From Mycolicibacterium iranicum (GTDB lineage Bacteria; Actinomycetota; Actinomycetes; Mycobacteriales; Mycobacteriaceae): a DNA stretch of 64,000 bases. Each line of letters begins with the position of its first letter. Positions within the stretch are counted from its first letter, which is position 1. The position numbers and the translations under genes were made by a program. The stretch is taken from positions 83,832-147,831 of the forward strand of contig NZ_LWCS01000015.1 of assembly GCF_001650495.1 (NCBI RefSeq), in the 5' to 3' direction. Positions 45,035-55,127 of this stretch are shown here, piece after piece. A model generated the notes under the pieces. The model worked only from the letters and a program-made list of their open reading frames with translations, was not told the origin of the DNA and searched no databases.

Positions 45035-46123
45035 TTATGCCCGTGACTTCGGCAAGGCCGCATGGATTCCCACCTCCTGCGCCTTGACGACGAAATAGAC
45101 CGAGCGGCCTGGGGCGAGATCGAGGTCGGCGACGGCGGCGGCGGTGACGTCGGCCGCGAGTCCCGTTCCTCCGTCCGGTTGATCGATACCACGGACACGC
45201 ACCACGGTTCCGTGCATGTCGATCTCGCCGATCGTCACCGGGATCACATTGCGTGGGCTGCCGTGTGGTGCATCCACATGGACGGCGACGGCACTCGGCT
45301 GGAACAACGCGATCGCCGGCGACCCCGGTGTGAGGTCACCCGCGCCGAAGATGTCGGTGCCCCACGCCGTGCGGATGACGCCGGGTGCGGTCGCGACGCC
45401 GGGAATGAGGTTGACGCCGGCGATACGCGCGGCGAAAGCGCTGCGTGGGGCCGTCAGCACGGCACGCGACGGACCACTTTCGACCACCCGGCCGTCTTCG
45501 ATGACGATCACCCTGTCGGCGATGGTTAGCGCGTCCAGAAGATCATGCGTGACGACAATCGCCGTCCTGCCCTGCCGGCGCAGTGTGTCGCGCAGCAGAC
45601 GCCGCAGGGCGGGAGCGGCGGTGACGTCGAGCGCCGCCATGGGCTCGTCGAGCAGCAGCACCCGAGGTTCGGCCGCCAGAGCGCGAGCGACGGCGACCCG
45701 CTGGGCCTGTCCACCCGACAGTTGCGTGGGTTTGCGATCGGCCAGGTGGGTCGCATCCACGATGTCCAGCCACCGCCGGGCGGTGGCGCGAGAAGCGCTG
45801 CGGGACTGACCTTTACAGCGCGGTGCATATGCGACATTCGCGGTGACCGTCATGTGTGGGAACAGCATTGCGTCTTGGCTCAGCATCGCCACCCCGCGGG
45901 CGTGTACGGGCACGAACTTTCCCGCGCTGGTGTCGGTGACGACCGTCCCACCCAGCTCGATGCGACCCTCGTCCGGACGCAGTAGACCGGCGATCAGCGA
46001 CAGCAGGGTGGACTTTCCCGCTCCGTTCGGCCCCAGCACGGCCAGCACCTCACCATCGTCGACCGCGACGTCGAGATCGACGGCGCGCGCCGCGAGCTTC
46101 GCCTGGACACGGAGGCTGCTCAC
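45035..46123 (-). CDS. modC: Molybdate ABC transporter ATP-binding protein
   Basis: 362 residues. Walker A is GPNGAGKST, signature [15 protein letters not shown], Walker [12 protein letters not shown]; the C-terminal third (about 290-350) is a molybdate-binding TOBE domain. It energises uptake of molybdate. Start GTG 46123 overlaps the modB stop by four bases, and modA, modB and the regulator are linked the same way, so all four are translationally coupled. Last gene of the operon, followed by a hairpin. Confidence 0.93.
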   Translation of the reverse strand: MSSLRVQAKLAARAVDLDVAVDDGEVLAVLGPNGAGKSTLLSLIAGLLRPDEGRIELGGTVVTDTSAGKFVPVHARGVAMLSQDAMLFPHMTVTANVAYAPRCKGQSRSASRATARRWLDIVDATHLADRKPTQLSGGQAQRVAVARALAAEPRVLLLDEPMAALDVTAAPALRRLLRDTLRRQGRTAIVVTHDLLDALTIADRVIVIEDGRVVESGPSRAVLTAPRSAFAARIAGVNLIPGVATAPGVIRTAWGTDIFGAGDLTPGSPAIALFQPSAVAVHVDAPHGSPRNVIPVTIGEIDMHGTVVRVRGIDQPDGGTGLAADVTAAAVADLDLAPGRSVYFVVKAQEVGIHAALPKSRA

Positions 46124-46929
46124 AACGGTCCCGTCAGCCGTCTGCTCGCCGCTGCGATGACGATCAGAGCCGCAACCACGATGAGTAACAACGACAGCGC
46201 CACGGCGGCGTCCGCGTCGGTTTCCCGTTGCAGGTAGATCTCCAGTGGCAATGTCCGGGTGACACCTTGAAGCGATCCGGCGAACGTCAGCGTTGCGCCG
46301 AACTCGCCGAGCGACCGCGCAAACGCGAGCACGGTGCCGGAAATGAGACCCGGCAGCACCAGCGGCAGCGTGACGGTCCGCATCACGATGGTCGGTCTGG
46401 CCCCCAGAGTCGCGGCGACATGCTCGTAGCCAGCGCCTGCAGAGCGCAGCGCACCTTCCAGGCTGACCACCAGGAAAGGCAGCGACACGAATGATTGAGC
46501 GAGCACCACCGCGGTCGTGGAGAACGCGATCCGGATGCCAAGAACCTCGAGCTGATGTCCGAGAAGTCCCTGCCTACCGAAGGTGTACAGCAGCGCGATC
46601 CCGCCGACCACAGGTGGCAACACCAGCGGAAGAAGAACGAGAGCGCGCAGCACCGATCGGCCCGGAAACTCCCCGCGGGCAAGCACCAGGGCCATCGGCA
46701 CGCCGAGCAGCACGCACAATCCCGTACTGGCCGCCGCCGTCTGCAGACTCAAAAGCAGAGCAGCCCTGGATGACTCGGATGTGACAAGCGGGACAAAATT
46801 CGGCCAGTCGATCCTGAGAAGGATCGCCACCAGGGGAGTGATGACGAAGAGTGCACCCACCGCGGCGGGAAGATAGATCCACCCCGGCACGCCGACCTGG
46901 ATGCGTCCGCCGGGACGACGTGTAGTCAC
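46120..46929 (-). CDS. modB: Molybdate ABC transporter permease
   Basis: 269 residues, about six helices; the EAA loop has [27 protein letters not shown], as in ModB proteins. Start GTG 46929 overlaps the modA stop. Forms the channel with ModA and ModC. Confidence 0.93.
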   Translation of the reverse strand: MTTRRPGGRIQVGVPGWIYLPAAVGALFVITPLVAILLRIDWPNFVPLVTSESSRAALLLSLQTAAASTGLCVLLGVPMALVLARGEFPGRSVLRALVLLPLVLPPVVGGIALLYTFGRQGLLGHQLEVLGIRIAFSTTAVVLAQSFVSLPFLVVSLEGALRSAGAGYEHVAATLGARPTIVMRTVTLPLVLPGLISGTVLAFARSLGEFGATLTFAGSLQGVTRTLPLEIYLQRETDADAAVALSLLLIVVAALIVIAAASRRLTGPL

Positions 46930-47690
46930 GGTGCGGCGAACCCCGCCGCCGACAACACTTCCCGTCCTCGCGGCCCCATGACCAGGTCGACGAACCGCTG
47001 GGCGGCCGAGGGATCCGCCGCCGCACGCAGAGCGGCGATAGGGTAGGTGTTGACCGCAGAAGAGGATTCGGGGAACGGGACCACGGTTACCTTGTCGCCG
47101 GCACCCGAAGCATCGGTCACGTACACGAGGCCGGCGTCGGCCTGGCCGGAGGTGATCTTGCCGAGCACGTCGGTGACGGCGGACTCCTCACTGACCGGCG
47201 TCAGTGCTACACCGGTGGCCTCTTCGATCTTCTGCGTCGCCGCGCCGCACGGTACTTGCGGTGCGCAGACAACGACCTGGTTGCCGGGCCTGGCCAGATC
47301 GACGAACGACGCGATGCCCTTGGGGTTTCCAGGCGGGGTGACGATCGTAAGCGTGTTGGTGGCGAAGTCGACAGGGTTGCCGGCCACGAGGCCGGCGTCG
47401 ATGGCTTTCGCCATGTTCGTGGTGTCGGCGGAGGCAAAGACATCAGCCGGTGCGCCCTGTGAGAGTTGAGCGACGAGGTCGGAAGATCCCGCGAAGTTGA
47501 AACTCACCGTCGTTCCGGGGTTGTCCTTCTCGAACTGTGTGCCGAGTTCGCTGAATGTGGACTTCAGCGATGCCGCGGCGAACACCGTCACGTCACCGTT
47601 ATCGGGGCTCGAATCACTCTGGAACAGTGAACATCCCGTCGCCGAGACTGCGAAACCCAGGATCGCGATGACGCGGGTTAGGCGGTTCAC
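46926..47690 (-). CDS. modA: Molybdate-binding lipoprotein
   Basis: 254 residues. Signal peptide with lipobox SATGC gives a lipid anchor on the outer face of the membrane. The binding fold has [11 protein letters not shown] and [11 protein letters not shown], the oxyanion-coordinating Ser loops of ModA, and ASADTTNM and [12 protein letters not shown] later. It captures molybdate or tungstate for ModBC. GTG 47690 overlaps the stop of the upstream regulator. Confidence 0.93.
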   Translation of the reverse strand: MNRLTRVIAILGFAVSATGCSLFQSDSSPDNGDVTVFAAASLKSTFSELGTQFEKDNPGTTVSFNFAGSSDLVAQLSQGAPADVFASADTTNMAKAIDAGLVAGNPVDFATNTLTIVTPPGNPKGIASFVDLARPGNQVVVCAPQVPCGAATQKIEEATGVALTPVSEESAVTDVLGKITSGQADAGLVYVTDASGAGDKVTVVPFPESSSAVNTYPIAALRAAADPSAAQRFVDLVMGPRGREVLSAAGFAAP

Positions 47691-48091
47691 GACATTCCTT
47701 GTGGTGTTTCGATGATGACCGTCGTCGCCTTCACCACCGCGACGGCGATGACGCCGGGCTCAAGGCCGAGCTGACGCGACGATTCGGTGCTCATCAGGGA
47801 AACCACGGTGAACGGACCGCACTGCATCTGTACTTCGCTCATGACCTTGTCGGCGGTCACCTTTGTGACCAGACCGACGAGTCGATTGCGGGCCGAGCTG
47901 CCACCGCCCAGCGGAACGGGGGGTGGCGCCGCGTGGTCACGGGCGAACTCGGCAAGGGCTTTGCCGTCGATCACCTTCCTTCCGGCGTCGTCCTTGGCGG
48001 CAGGCAAGCTGCCGCTGTCGATCCAGCGCCGGACAGTGTCGTCGCTGACGCCGAGCAAAATGGCGGCATCTCTGACCCGAATGGCGGGCAT
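47687..48091 (-). CDS. HTH-TOBE molybdate-responsive regulator
   Basis: 134 residues starting at ATG 48091 with AGGAG five bases upstream. N-terminal helix-turn-helix of MerR/excisionase type (RVRDAAILLGVSDDTVRRWI) plus a single TOBE/Mop domain (about 68-130, RNRLVGLVTKVTADKVMSEV, VVSLMSTESSRQLGL) that binds molybdate. It is simpler than E. coli ModE, which has a winged helix and two TOBE domains. First gene of the mod operon; a perfect palindrome lies 20 bases upstream, making autoregulation likely. An upstream TTG start (48109) is possible. Confidence 0.85.
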   Translation of the reverse strand: MPAIRVRDAAILLGVSDDTVRRWIDSGSLPAAKDDAGRKVIDGKALAEFARDHAAPPPVPLGGGSSARNRLVGLVTKVTADKVMSEVQMQCGPFTVVSLMSTESSRQLGLEPGVIAVAVVKATTVIIETPQGMS

Positions 48092-48110
48092 CCGCGCTCC
48101 TCTGATCAAC

Positions 48111-48128
48111 TTTCCGCATATGCGGAAA
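48111..48128. promoter_or_regulatory. Perfect 18-bp palindrome before the mod operon
   Basis: TTTCCGCATATGCGGAAA is self-complementary and sits 20 bases before the regulator's ATG, where it would overlap the transcription start or leader. Good candidate for the binding site of the HTH-TOBE protein. Confidence 0.6.
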
Positions 48129-48201
48129 AATTACGCCAATAGAACCATGCAGGCGGGTTGAAAAGCTAGCTATATCCGAGTTCGCGGATTCAGGCGTAAT
48201 T
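48129..48201. promoter_or_regulatory. Distant inverted repeat AATTACGCC / GGCGTAATT
   Basis: Nine-base perfect arms at 48129-48137 and 48193-48201, separated by 55 bases, directly behind the palindrome. Spacing suits two helical turns on one face or looping by a dimeric regulator. Confidence 0.5.
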
Positions 48202-48293
48202 CAGATCAGAAGAAATCGGTCGCCGGGACCATCCTTATCACAGAAGAAGATGCTGTGCCTGACCCATGGCGCGGCGCTCAGGGCCGTACAGCC

Positions 48294-49562
48294 CTAATCC
48301 TCACGGACGTCATCGAGAACCGAGAACGGCTCGGTCGGATCCTCGACGACAACGAGCTGAGCGGCTGACTCCGCCGGGACGACTTTGCGGGCCAACGCTT
48401 GTAGCGCCCGCTCGGTTCCGACGTCATGCCCGGCGCGCTCGGACAACAGCCACCGAACTTCGAGGAGATCGCAATACGCCTGAATCGGCGTTCCCGTCGC
48501 GCCGACCGCGGCGTGGGCGCGGTGCATCATCGGAGTGGCGACCTCCATCACCCAGAGCTGAGCGGCTGTCTTGTCGTCGACGTCGCGACCGGCTTCGCGG
48601 CACAGCTGGGCCTGATAGGCGTGCAAATCGCCGAGTAGGATGCGCGCTTGCCCCTCGCCGACGTCGAGGCCGGCCAGCTTGCGCAACTGCGTTGCGTGAT
48701 AACGGCGGTCGCCGACCGTCACGTGGAGGCGCAGCTCGTCGGCGCCGGCGCGGACTGGCTGCAAGGACACCTCGTCGACCGCGAAGCCCAGCTCGTTGAG
48801 TTTGCGAATCGTTCCCTCGACGCGGTAGCGGTCGGCGAAGCCGAACGTCGGCTTCGAGTGCAGCAGATCCCAGAGTCCTTCGTATCGTTTGCGGATGTCC
48901 AGCGCCTCCTCGATGAAACCCGGCTCCAGATCGGGTCTTTCGAGCTTGGCCGCAAGGTCCAGCAACCCAGCTGCGACATTTTCCACCGTGATGTCGATGT
49001 CGTGGATGCGTTGTCCGTCTGACAGGCTCGGATGGGTCTCACTGGTCTCGGCGTCGACGAGAAAGGCCTGGAGCACCTGTCCGTCCCGGGAGAACAACGT
49101 GTTGGCCAGTGAGCAATCGCCCCAGAACACTCCGTGCCGGTGCAGCTCCACCAGCAGCGTGGCCATCGCGTCGAACAATCGCGCGCGGTGTTTGGGGGCG
49201 TCAGGCGGCAGTCGCATGAACAGCCGCCGGTACTGCCACGATCCGACCAGAAAGCGAGTCAACAGAATCGAGGTGTCGAAGTCGGGCTGGTGCACCAGCC
49301 CCGCGGGGCGGACCGCGTTGAGACCCATCTCCTCCAGTCGGCTGAGCACGTCGTACTCGCGCGCGGCGATACGCCGAGGCAGCTCCTTGAGCGCCCACAG
49401 CTCGCCGTCGGATTCGACGAACTTCACCAGGTGCCTGCTCGGTCCTACCGCGAGGTCGCGCAACTCGACTTCGGGTGCCGCCCATTCGGCAAGCGGCCGA
49501 TCCCAGGGCAACGCAAGTAGTCCCGGGCTTGGAGCCCGCAGCCGCAGTTCGGGAGCGGCCAT
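48294..49562 (-). CDS. DUF4032 protein with lipopolysaccharide-kinase-type N-domain
   Basis: 422 residues. The N-terminal half has a protein-kinase-like fold: catalytic loop HGVFWGDCSLANTLF (G-D-x4-N) and VDAETSE at the DFG position, with a lysine in WALKELPRR. The second half is DUF4032. Such kinases occur in actinobacteria and are tied to unknown phosphorylation. It lies 33 bases behind a sugar ABC transporter operon in the same direction and may be cotranscribed, so a substrate in sugar metabolism is imaginable but unproven. Confidence 0.85.
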   Translation of the reverse strand: MAAPELRLRAPSPGLLALPWDRPLAEWAAPEVELRDLAVGPSRHLVKFVESDGELWALKELPRRIAAREYDVLSRLEEMGLNAVRPAGLVHQPDFDTSILLTRFLVGSWQYRRLFMRLPPDAPKHRARLFDAMATLLVELHRHGVFWGDCSLANTLFSRDGQVLQAFLVDAETSETHPSLSDGQRIHDIDITVENVAAGLLDLAAKLERPDLEPGFIEEALDIRKRYEGLWDLLHSKPTFGFADRYRVEGTIRKLNELGFAVDEVSLQPVRAGADELRLHVTVGDRRYHATQLRKLAGLDVGEGQARILLGDLHAYQAQLCREAGRDVDDKTAAQLWVMEVATPMMHRAHAAVGATGTPIQAYCDLLEVRWLLSERAGHDVGTERALQALARKVVPAESAAQLVVVEDPTEPFSVLDDVRED

Positions 49563-49595
49563 GCCTGTGCTGACCTTGCCGGGTCTGACCGTCGG

Positions 49596-50795
49596 CTAGC
49601 CGGCGGCTGCCGCGTGTCGCCCACGGGACTCCGCGGCGCGGGTGAGATTGTCACCCGACTGCGGGTCGAACAGATGCAGTCGCTCGGCATCGAGCCACAG
49701 CGTGGCCTTGTCTCCGGACCGCACCCGGCTGAGTGGGTCGAGTTCGACGCAGATCTGCGTGCGCAACTGCTCGCTGTCGAGGTCGTTGGCCAGCTCGGCG
49801 AGCTGGCCGGCGATCTCCGTGGAGGCTTCGTATGGTACGAACGCATACTGCTCGTTACCCAACCACTCCGTGACATCGATGTTGACCTCGAAAGTCACTC
49901 CGCGCGAACGCTTGTCCTGGTCGACGAACTCAGCGTCCTCGAAGGCGCCCGGCCGGATACCGGCGATGTAGATCTTCCCGTCCTGCACGGCGCCGCTCCA
50001 CTCGTCGCGCAGCGGGATCGTCGCGAAGGGCAACTCGATCTCGTTGCCGTTGACCCGGGCGGGCACGAAGTTCATCGGGGGCGATCCGATGAAGCCGGCG
50101 ACGAACAGGTTCACCGGCTGGTCGTAGAGCTCACGGGGGCTCGCGACCTGTTGCAGCACACCCTTTTTCAGCACTGCCACCCGGTCGCCGAGCGTCATCG
50201 CCTCGGTCTGGTCGTGCGTGACGTACACCGTGGTGACACCCAGTTTGCGCTGGAGCCGCAGGATCTCGGTGCGCATCTGTCCGCGCAGCTTGGCGTCGAG
50301 GTTGGACAGTGGCTCGTCGAAGAGAAACGCATCGGCCTCACGAACGATCGCGCGACCCATCGCCACGCGCTGACGCTGACCGCCGGACAGGTTGGCCGGC
50401 TTGCGGTCCAGATGCTCGCCGAGCTCAAGAGTCTTGGCGGCGTCGTCGACCCGCTTGCGAATCTCCTCGTCGGAGAGCTTGCCCGACAACCGAAGCGGGA
50501 ACGCGATGTTCTCGAACACTGTCAGATGCGGGTACAGCGCGTAGTTCTGGAACACCATCGCGAGGTTGCGGTCGCGCGGTGCCTTGTCGTTGACCCGCTT
50601 GTCGCCGATGACCATGTCGCCGGATGTGATGTCCTCGAGGCCGACGATCATCCGCAACAGCGTCGACTTACCACAGCCCGACGGACCGACCAGGATCATG
50701 AACTCGCCGTCGGCGATATCGAGGCTGACGTCGTTGACGGCCGGATAACCGTCGCCGTACTTCTTGACGATGTTGCTCATGGTGATTGCTGCCAT
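49596..50795 (-). CDS. Sugar ABC transporter ATPase (UgpC/MsmK/SugC type)
   Basis: 399 residues. Walker A GPSGCGKST, Q-loop QNYALYPHLTV, signature LSGGQRQRVAMGRAI, Walker B FLFDEPLSNLDAKLR, switch His in THD; the C-terminal regulatory domain (about 250-399) has the fold of the multi-sugar ATPases. Forms a complete importer with the two permeases and the lipoprotein of this operon; the neighbouring alpha-glucosidase suggests an alpha-glucoside such as trehalose, maltose or isomaltose. Confidence 0.94.
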   Translation of the reverse strand: MAAITMSNIVKKYGDGYPAVNDVSLDIADGEFMILVGPSGCGKSTLLRMIVGLEDITSGDMVIGDKRVNDKAPRDRNLAMVFQNYALYPHLTVFENIAFPLRLSGKLSDEEIRKRVDDAAKTLELGEHLDRKPANLSGGQRQRVAMGRAIVREADAFLFDEPLSNLDAKLRGQMRTEILRLQRKLGVTTVYVTHDQTEAMTLGDRVAVLKKGVLQQVASPRELYDQPVNLFVAGFIGSPPMNFVPARVNGNEIELPFATIPLRDEWSGAVQDGKIYIAGIRPGAFEDAEFVDQDKRSRGVTFEVNIDVTEWLGNEQYAFVPYEASTEIAGQLAELANDLDSEQLRTQICVELDPLSRVRSGDKATLWLDAERLHLFDPQSGDNLTRAAESRGRHAAAAG

Positions 50796-50798
50796 GGG

Positions 50799-51626
50799 TT
50801 ATCCCTTCACTGCTCCGGAGGTCAGGCCGGCGACGATGCGCCGCTGGAAGATGAGTACCAAGATGACGACGGGGATCGTGACAATCACCGAGGCGGCCAT
50901 GATGTAGGGCACGGGCGATTCGAAGTACGACGCGCCCTGGAAGAACGCCAGCGCCGCGGGCACGGTGCGTGCACTGTCTGTCGACGTCAGCGATATCGCG
51001 AACAGGAAGTCGTTCCAGCAGAAGAAGAACGTCAGGATCGCGGTCGTGAAGACCCCTGGCGCGGCCAGAGGGACGATCACCTTGCGGAAGGCCTGCCACT
51101 GGGTAGCCCCGTCCACCTGTGCGGCGTGTTCCATCTCCCACGGAATCTGGCGGAAGAACGCCGACATCGTCCAGATCGACAGCGGCAGTGCGAATGTCAG
51201 GTAGGGAATGATGAGCCCGAGCCACGTGTCGTAGATTCCGAGCCCGCGCCACATGTCGAACAACGGGCCCACCAGTGCGGCCTGGGGAAACATAGCGATA
51301 CCGAGCGCCAGCGACAGCAGCAGCTTCTTGCCCGGGAATTCCAGGCGCGCAATGGCATACGCGGCGAACATCGCGATGATCACCGAGATGACGGTCGCGA
51401 TGATCGCGATGCCGATGGAGTTGATCAGCGCCCTGGTGAACAGTTCGTTGCTGAAGATCTGGGCGAAGTTGTCGAGTGTGAAGGTGCTCGGCAGGAACGA
51501 CGGTTTGCCCGAGACGATGTCGGACGGCGGCTTGAACGCCAGGCTGATCATCCACAGCATCGGCACGAAGCTGTAGATAACGATCACGATGCCGGCGAGC
51601 GTCCACCACTTGGTGCTCTTGGTCAT
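50799..51626 (-). CDS. Sugar ABC transporter permease (SugB-like)
   Basis: 275 residues, six helices; the cytoplasmic EAA motif is AAQVDGATQWQAFRKVIVPLAAPG. Starts at ATG 51626, overlapping the upstream permease stop by four bases. Second permease of the importer. Confidence 0.93.
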   Translation of the reverse strand: MTKSTKWWTLAGIVIVIYSFVPMLWMISLAFKPPSDIVSGKPSFLPSTFTLDNFAQIFSNELFTRALINSIGIAIIATVISVIIAMFAAYAIARLEFPGKKLLLSLALGIAMFPQAALVGPLFDMWRGLGIYDTWLGLIIPYLTFALPLSIWTMSAFFRQIPWEMEHAAQVDGATQWQAFRKVIVPLAAPGVFTTAILTFFFCWNDFLFAISLTSTDSARTVPAALAFFQGASYFESPVPYIMAASVIVTIPVVILVLIFQRRIVAGLTSGAVKG

Positions 51627-52585
51627 TGGTCACCCCTGACTTGCGAGAGGTCGGTCTTGAAGACCTTGATGAATACCCACGCGATGGCGACGACGGATAG
51701 GAACAGCAGCACCGAGACCGCCGATCCCATACCGAGATTCACCAGCGTCACGTTCTGCTTGTAAGCCAGGAACGAGATGGTCTCGGTGTTGGCAGCGCCC
51801 GCCGTCATCACGTACGGGTTGTCGAAGATGCGCCAAGCATCCAGCGTGCGGAACAGCAGCGCGACCATGATGGCGGCCTTCATGTTCGGCAGCGTGACCT
51901 TCCATAGCCGCTGCCACGCCGTCGCTCCGTCGACCTTGGCGGCCTCCTGCATGTCCTCGGGAACCTGCACCAGACCGGCCAGTAACAGCAGCGAGATGAA
52001 CGGCGTGGTCTTCCAGATCTCGGACAGGCAGATGACGAAGATCGCCGACCACCGGTCGCCGAACCAGTCGAACTCCGACAGGTTGAGCCACTGGTTGACG
52101 AACCCGGAGTCGATCGCGAACGCGTAGCGCCAGATGAACGCCGACACCACGGTCACGATGCCGTAGGGGATCAGGATCGCCGTACGCAGCGGGCCGCGGC
52201 CCCGAACGATGCGCAGCATCACGAACGCGAACCAGAAGCCGAGCACGAGTTCGACCGCGACCGTGACGACGGTGATCACCAACGTGGTGAGGAAGTCGTT
52301 CCACCACATCGGGTCGGTGAGAACGACGAGGTAGTTGCTCAGCCCGACGAAGCTGCGGCCCTCAGGGTCGGTCAGGCGGAAGTTGTACAGCGACAACACC
52401 AATGCATAGCCGAGGGGGTAGGCGGTGACGAGAAGCATCACCACGTACGAGGGCAGGGTCAGGTAGAGCCCCAGCCGGCGTTCGCCTCTGGCTCGCTCGC
52501 TGACGGACGCTTCACCGGGATCCTTCTGGATGGGCGCATCCTGCACCGCGCCGCCGACTCCCGTCGCTTCGCTCGACCGGGTCAC
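51623..52585 (-). CDS. Sugar ABC transporter permease (SugA-like)
   Basis: 320 residues from GTG 52585, which overlaps the stop of the binding-protein gene; upstream codons are less likely. Six to seven helices and the EAA loop AAKVDGATAWQRLWKVTLPNMK. Partner of the SugB-like permease. Confidence 0.92.
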   Translation of the reverse strand: MTRSSEATGVGGAVQDAPIQKDPGEASVSERARGERRLGLYLTLPSYVVMLLVTAYPLGYALVLSLYNFRLTDPEGRSFVGLSNYLVVLTDPMWWNDFLTTLVITVVTVAVELVLGFWFAFVMLRIVRGRGPLRTAILIPYGIVTVVSAFIWRYAFAIDSGFVNQWLNLSEFDWFGDRWSAIFVICLSEIWKTTPFISLLLLAGLVQVPEDMQEAAKVDGATAWQRLWKVTLPNMKAAIMVALLFRTLDAWRIFDNPYVMTAGAANTETISFLAYKQNVTLVNLGMGSAVSVLLFLSVVAIAWVFIKVFKTDLSQVRGDQ

Positions 52586-53892
52586 AGGAGCCGCCTCCCC
52601 GCCAGCACGTCGGCCATGAATTGGTCTGTCCTTTCCGGAGTTTCGGCGTTCACCGAGGCGGGCGGGTGCCACGTCTGCTGGATTGCGCCAGAGATGTCGG
52701 TGTAGAAGGGAGTCGGTGGGCGGGGCCCGCCGTCGCCGATGGACTCCCGGATCAGGTCGGCGTTCTCGTAGGTTTCCCTGATCTTGGGATCGTCGTAGGA
52801 GGCGGCGTAGGGCGAGGGCTCACTCTCGTCGAGCATGTACTGGGTGGCCTTGGGTTCGGCATTGATGCACTCGACCAGCGCGACGGCTTGCTCCGGGTAT
52901 TTCGTGTAGGCCCCGATGCCGAGGTTCGCTCCGCCCAACGGCGGTGCACTGGGCCGGTCCGGGGACACCCTGGGGTAGCGGGCCCAGCCGATGTCGTCGA
53001 CCACAGCCTGCGACAGCGTCCCTTCCTCGGCGGCAGTTCGGGCCGCGGCCAGTACGTAGGGCCAGTTGACCATGAACATGCCTTGATCCGACTGGAAGTT
53101 CGCGCGGGCCTGTTCCTCTGATGCGTTGGACAGGTCGGTGGGCGCCGCAGGGGAGCGGCCCAAGCTGCCGACGATCTCGGCCGCCTTCTCGCCGGGTGGA
53201 GTGGCCAGCGATGGCTTCGCATTGCGGCCCGCCTCCACGTCCTCGAGCAGGGCGCCGCCGCCGGAGAGCACCAGGGCGTTGATCCACACTGTGTAGCCCT
53301 CGTAGCGCTGCGCCTGGACAGCGATCTTCTTCTGTTGACCCACAGCGGCTTTGAGCATCTCGTCCCAGGTGAAGGTGGGCGACGTCGGATCCACTCCGGC
53401 CGCGGCGGCGGCCGACTTGCGGTACCAGAGCAACTGGGCGTTGGACTTGTACGGCGCGCCGTAGAGCGTGTCTTCCCACATGCCGGTCTCGATCGGCGCG
53501 GGCAGCATCCCCGCGGTGAGCCGCTGGGTCTCCTCGTCGGTATACGGGCGCAGAAAGCCGGCATTGGCGAATTCGGCGGTGAACACGACGTCCATGCTGA
53601 CCAGGTCGATCGACGAATCACCGGCGGCGAGACGGCGAACCATCTGCTCACGCTGGGCGGTGGCGGTGCTCGGCAGCGACTCGATGCGCACCTGGTAAGC
53701 GCCGTTGGAGGCGTCCGCGCACTGCTCGGCGCGGGCGACGGACCCTCCGTTGTCGGGAAGGATGTACCAGGTCAGCGTCGGGGCGCCGCCCTCACTGCCG
53801 CAACCGGACAACAATGACGCAGCGACCAGAGGCGCACTGGCCAGCGCGATTGCGCGACGTCGCCGCCCGCGGGCGAACTGATTTCGTTTCAT
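52582..53892 (-). CDS. Sugar-binding lipoprotein (LpqY/MalE-like)
   Basis: 436 residues from ATG 53892 (GAGGAC six bases upstream); earlier in-frame ATGs at 53907 and 53922 have no good site. Signal peptide with lipobox LLSGC gives C31 as lipid anchor. The mature part has the two-lobed binding-protein pattern, with LTWYILPDNGG and YGAPYKSNAQLLWYRKSA, and C-terminal PSPYAASYDDP. Captures an alpha-glucoside for the permeases. A LacI-type palindrome lies 31-44 bases upstream. Confidence 0.9.
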   Translation of the reverse strand: MKRNQFARGRRRRAIALASAPLVAASLLSGCGSEGGAPTLTWYILPDNGGSVARAEQCADASNGAYQVRIESLPSTATAQREQMVRRLAAGDSSIDLVSMDVVFTAEFANAGFLRPYTDEETQRLTAGMLPAPIETGMWEDTLYGAPYKSNAQLLWYRKSAAAAAGVDPTSPTFTWDEMLKAAVGQQKKIAVQAQRYEGYTVWINALVLSGGGALLEDVEAGRNAKPSLATPPGEKAAEIVGSLGRSPAAPTDLSNASEEQARANFQSDQGMFMVNWPYVLAAARTAAEEGTLSQAVVDDIGWARYPRVSPDRPSAPPLGGANLGIGAYTKYPEQAVALVECINAEPKATQYMLDESEPSPYAASYDDPKIRETYENADLIRESIGDGGPRPPTPFYTDISGAIQQTWHPPASVNAETPERTDQFMADVLAGRRLL

Positions 53893-53922
53893 CAAGTCCT
53901 CGTCCATGAAGTTTGCCTTCAT

Positions 53923-53936
53923 CCAAAACGTTGTGG
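53923..53936. promoter_or_regulatory. LacI-type operator before the transporter operon
   Basis: CCAAAACGTTGTGG is an imperfect palindrome with core AACGTT, the same core as the site at 55128. It would place a LacI dimer over the promoter of the sugar transporter. Confidence 0.55.
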
Positions 53937-54016
53937 TCTCCGAAGAGGGCCACGTGCAGCACATTCGGTACGGGTGTGAGTGTGTCACACCTCACAGGCC
54001 GCGTGGGGCAGCGGCG

Positions 54017-55042
54017 TCAGTGCGGCGAGGCGGTCGACCCGCGAATCACCAAGCGCGTGGACAGCGTCGTCATCGCCCCGTCGGCCTCCGCACCTTCGGT
54101 GGTGAGCTGATGGAGGACTTTTCGTGCGGCGATCTGACCTTGATCGCGCACCGGCTGTGCGACAGTCGTCAAGTCGGTCAGTTCGGCAGACGGGTGGTCG
54201 TCGACACCGATGATCGAGATCTGCTGCGGGACTGAGACTCCGGCGCGCCGAAGCGTTCGCAGAGCGCCGAGGGCGATCTCGTCGGAGTGGCAGAACACCG
54301 CGGTGGGTAGCCGTGGGCCGCTCAGCAGCATCTCCATTCCACGCGATCCGCCCTCGATGCTCCATTTCACGGTCACCACGGTGGGATCGTGCAGTCCCGC
54401 CTCGCGGATCTGCCGATGGAAGCCGCTGATGCGTGCCTGATCGGTGGCCCATGGGATGTCCGTGTCGTCAGCGGCCTGGATCATCGCAATGTCGCGGTGC
54501 CCGATATGGAGCAGGTGGCCGACGGCCTGGCGGGCCGCCAGCTCGTCGTCGATGCCGATCCACGGACGGTTGCCATGGGGATGGCGATGACCCCCCACGA
54601 AAACGGTCGGCACGCCGAGCTGATCGATGCGCGTGCGTTCGCGGGAGGTCAACGGTAGCGAGACCACCACCACGGCATCGACCTTGCGGCGCAAGGGAAG
54701 CGCTTCGAAGAATCGGTGCCGCGCGGCCGAGTCCGGCAGTGTGCAGAGCACCAGATCCACGCCGACGGTGTCGAATTCATCGGCAATCCCGGACAGCACC
54801 GTGGAGTAGAACCAGGCGTCGATCCGAGGAACTACGACGCCGACGCGGCCCGTGGCTCCACCGGAGAGCCGGGACGCCTCCGGTGAGACGACGTAGGACA
54901 GCTCCCGTGCAGCGGACAAGATCCTGTCACGGGTCGCCGGGGAAACCCCGGGTTCGCCCCGCAGGGCCCGCGACACCGACGCGATCGACACTCCCGTATG
55001 CCGGGCGACATCGGCCATGTTGACCGTCTGCCTGGGAATCAT
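54017..55042 (-). CDS. LacI-family transcriptional repressor
   Basis: 341 residues. N-terminal HTH MADVARHTGVSIASVSRALRG (about 9-29) with the hinge helix LSYVVSPEASRLSGG, followed by a periplasmic-binding-protein-like sugar sensor domain with FVGGHRHPH and GVDDHPSAELTDLTTV. Represses a sugar operon until the inducer binds. It lies between the transporter operon and the divergent alpha-glucosidase; palindromes with core AACGTT are present in both promoter regions. Confidence 0.92.
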   Translation of the reverse strand: MIPRQTVNMADVARHTGVSIASVSRALRGEPGVSPATRDRILSAARELSYVVSPEASRLSGGATGRVGVVVPRIDAWFYSTVLSGIADEFDTVGVDLVLCTLPDSAARHRFFEALPLRRKVDAVVVVSLPLTSRERTRIDQLGVPTVFVGGHRHPHGNRPWIGIDDELAARQAVGHLLHIGHRDIAMIQAADDTDIPWATDQARISGFHRQIREAGLHDPTVVTVKWSIEGGSRGMEMLLSGPRLPTAVFCHSDEIALGALRTLRRAGVSVPQQISIIGVDDHPSAELTDLTTVAQPVRDQGQIAARKVLHQLTTEGAEADGAMTTLSTRLVIRGSTASPH

Positions 55043-55064
55043 CAGATGCCGAGGATAGCGGAGA

Positions 55065-55076
55065 GTAAATAGTTAC
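55065..55076. promoter_or_regulatory. Second symmetric site, lacI promoter side
   Basis: GTAAATAGTTAC has perfect outer arms GTAA/TTAC. It lies 23 bases from the LacI start and could be an autoregulatory half. The central core differs from AACGTT, so support is limited. Confidence 0.35.
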
Positions 55077-55127
55077 GCGCCGAGTTCGGGGATTGACATG
55101 TCGTTGGGACGTAGGGAGTCTGAACAC

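Noticed and set aside
49614..51764. 716-codon open frame on the plus strand antisense to the sugar ABC transporter
   Set aside because: Product is Arg/His/Asp-rich without any family motif and mirrors highly conserved ABC genes on the other strand; a GC-rich shadow.
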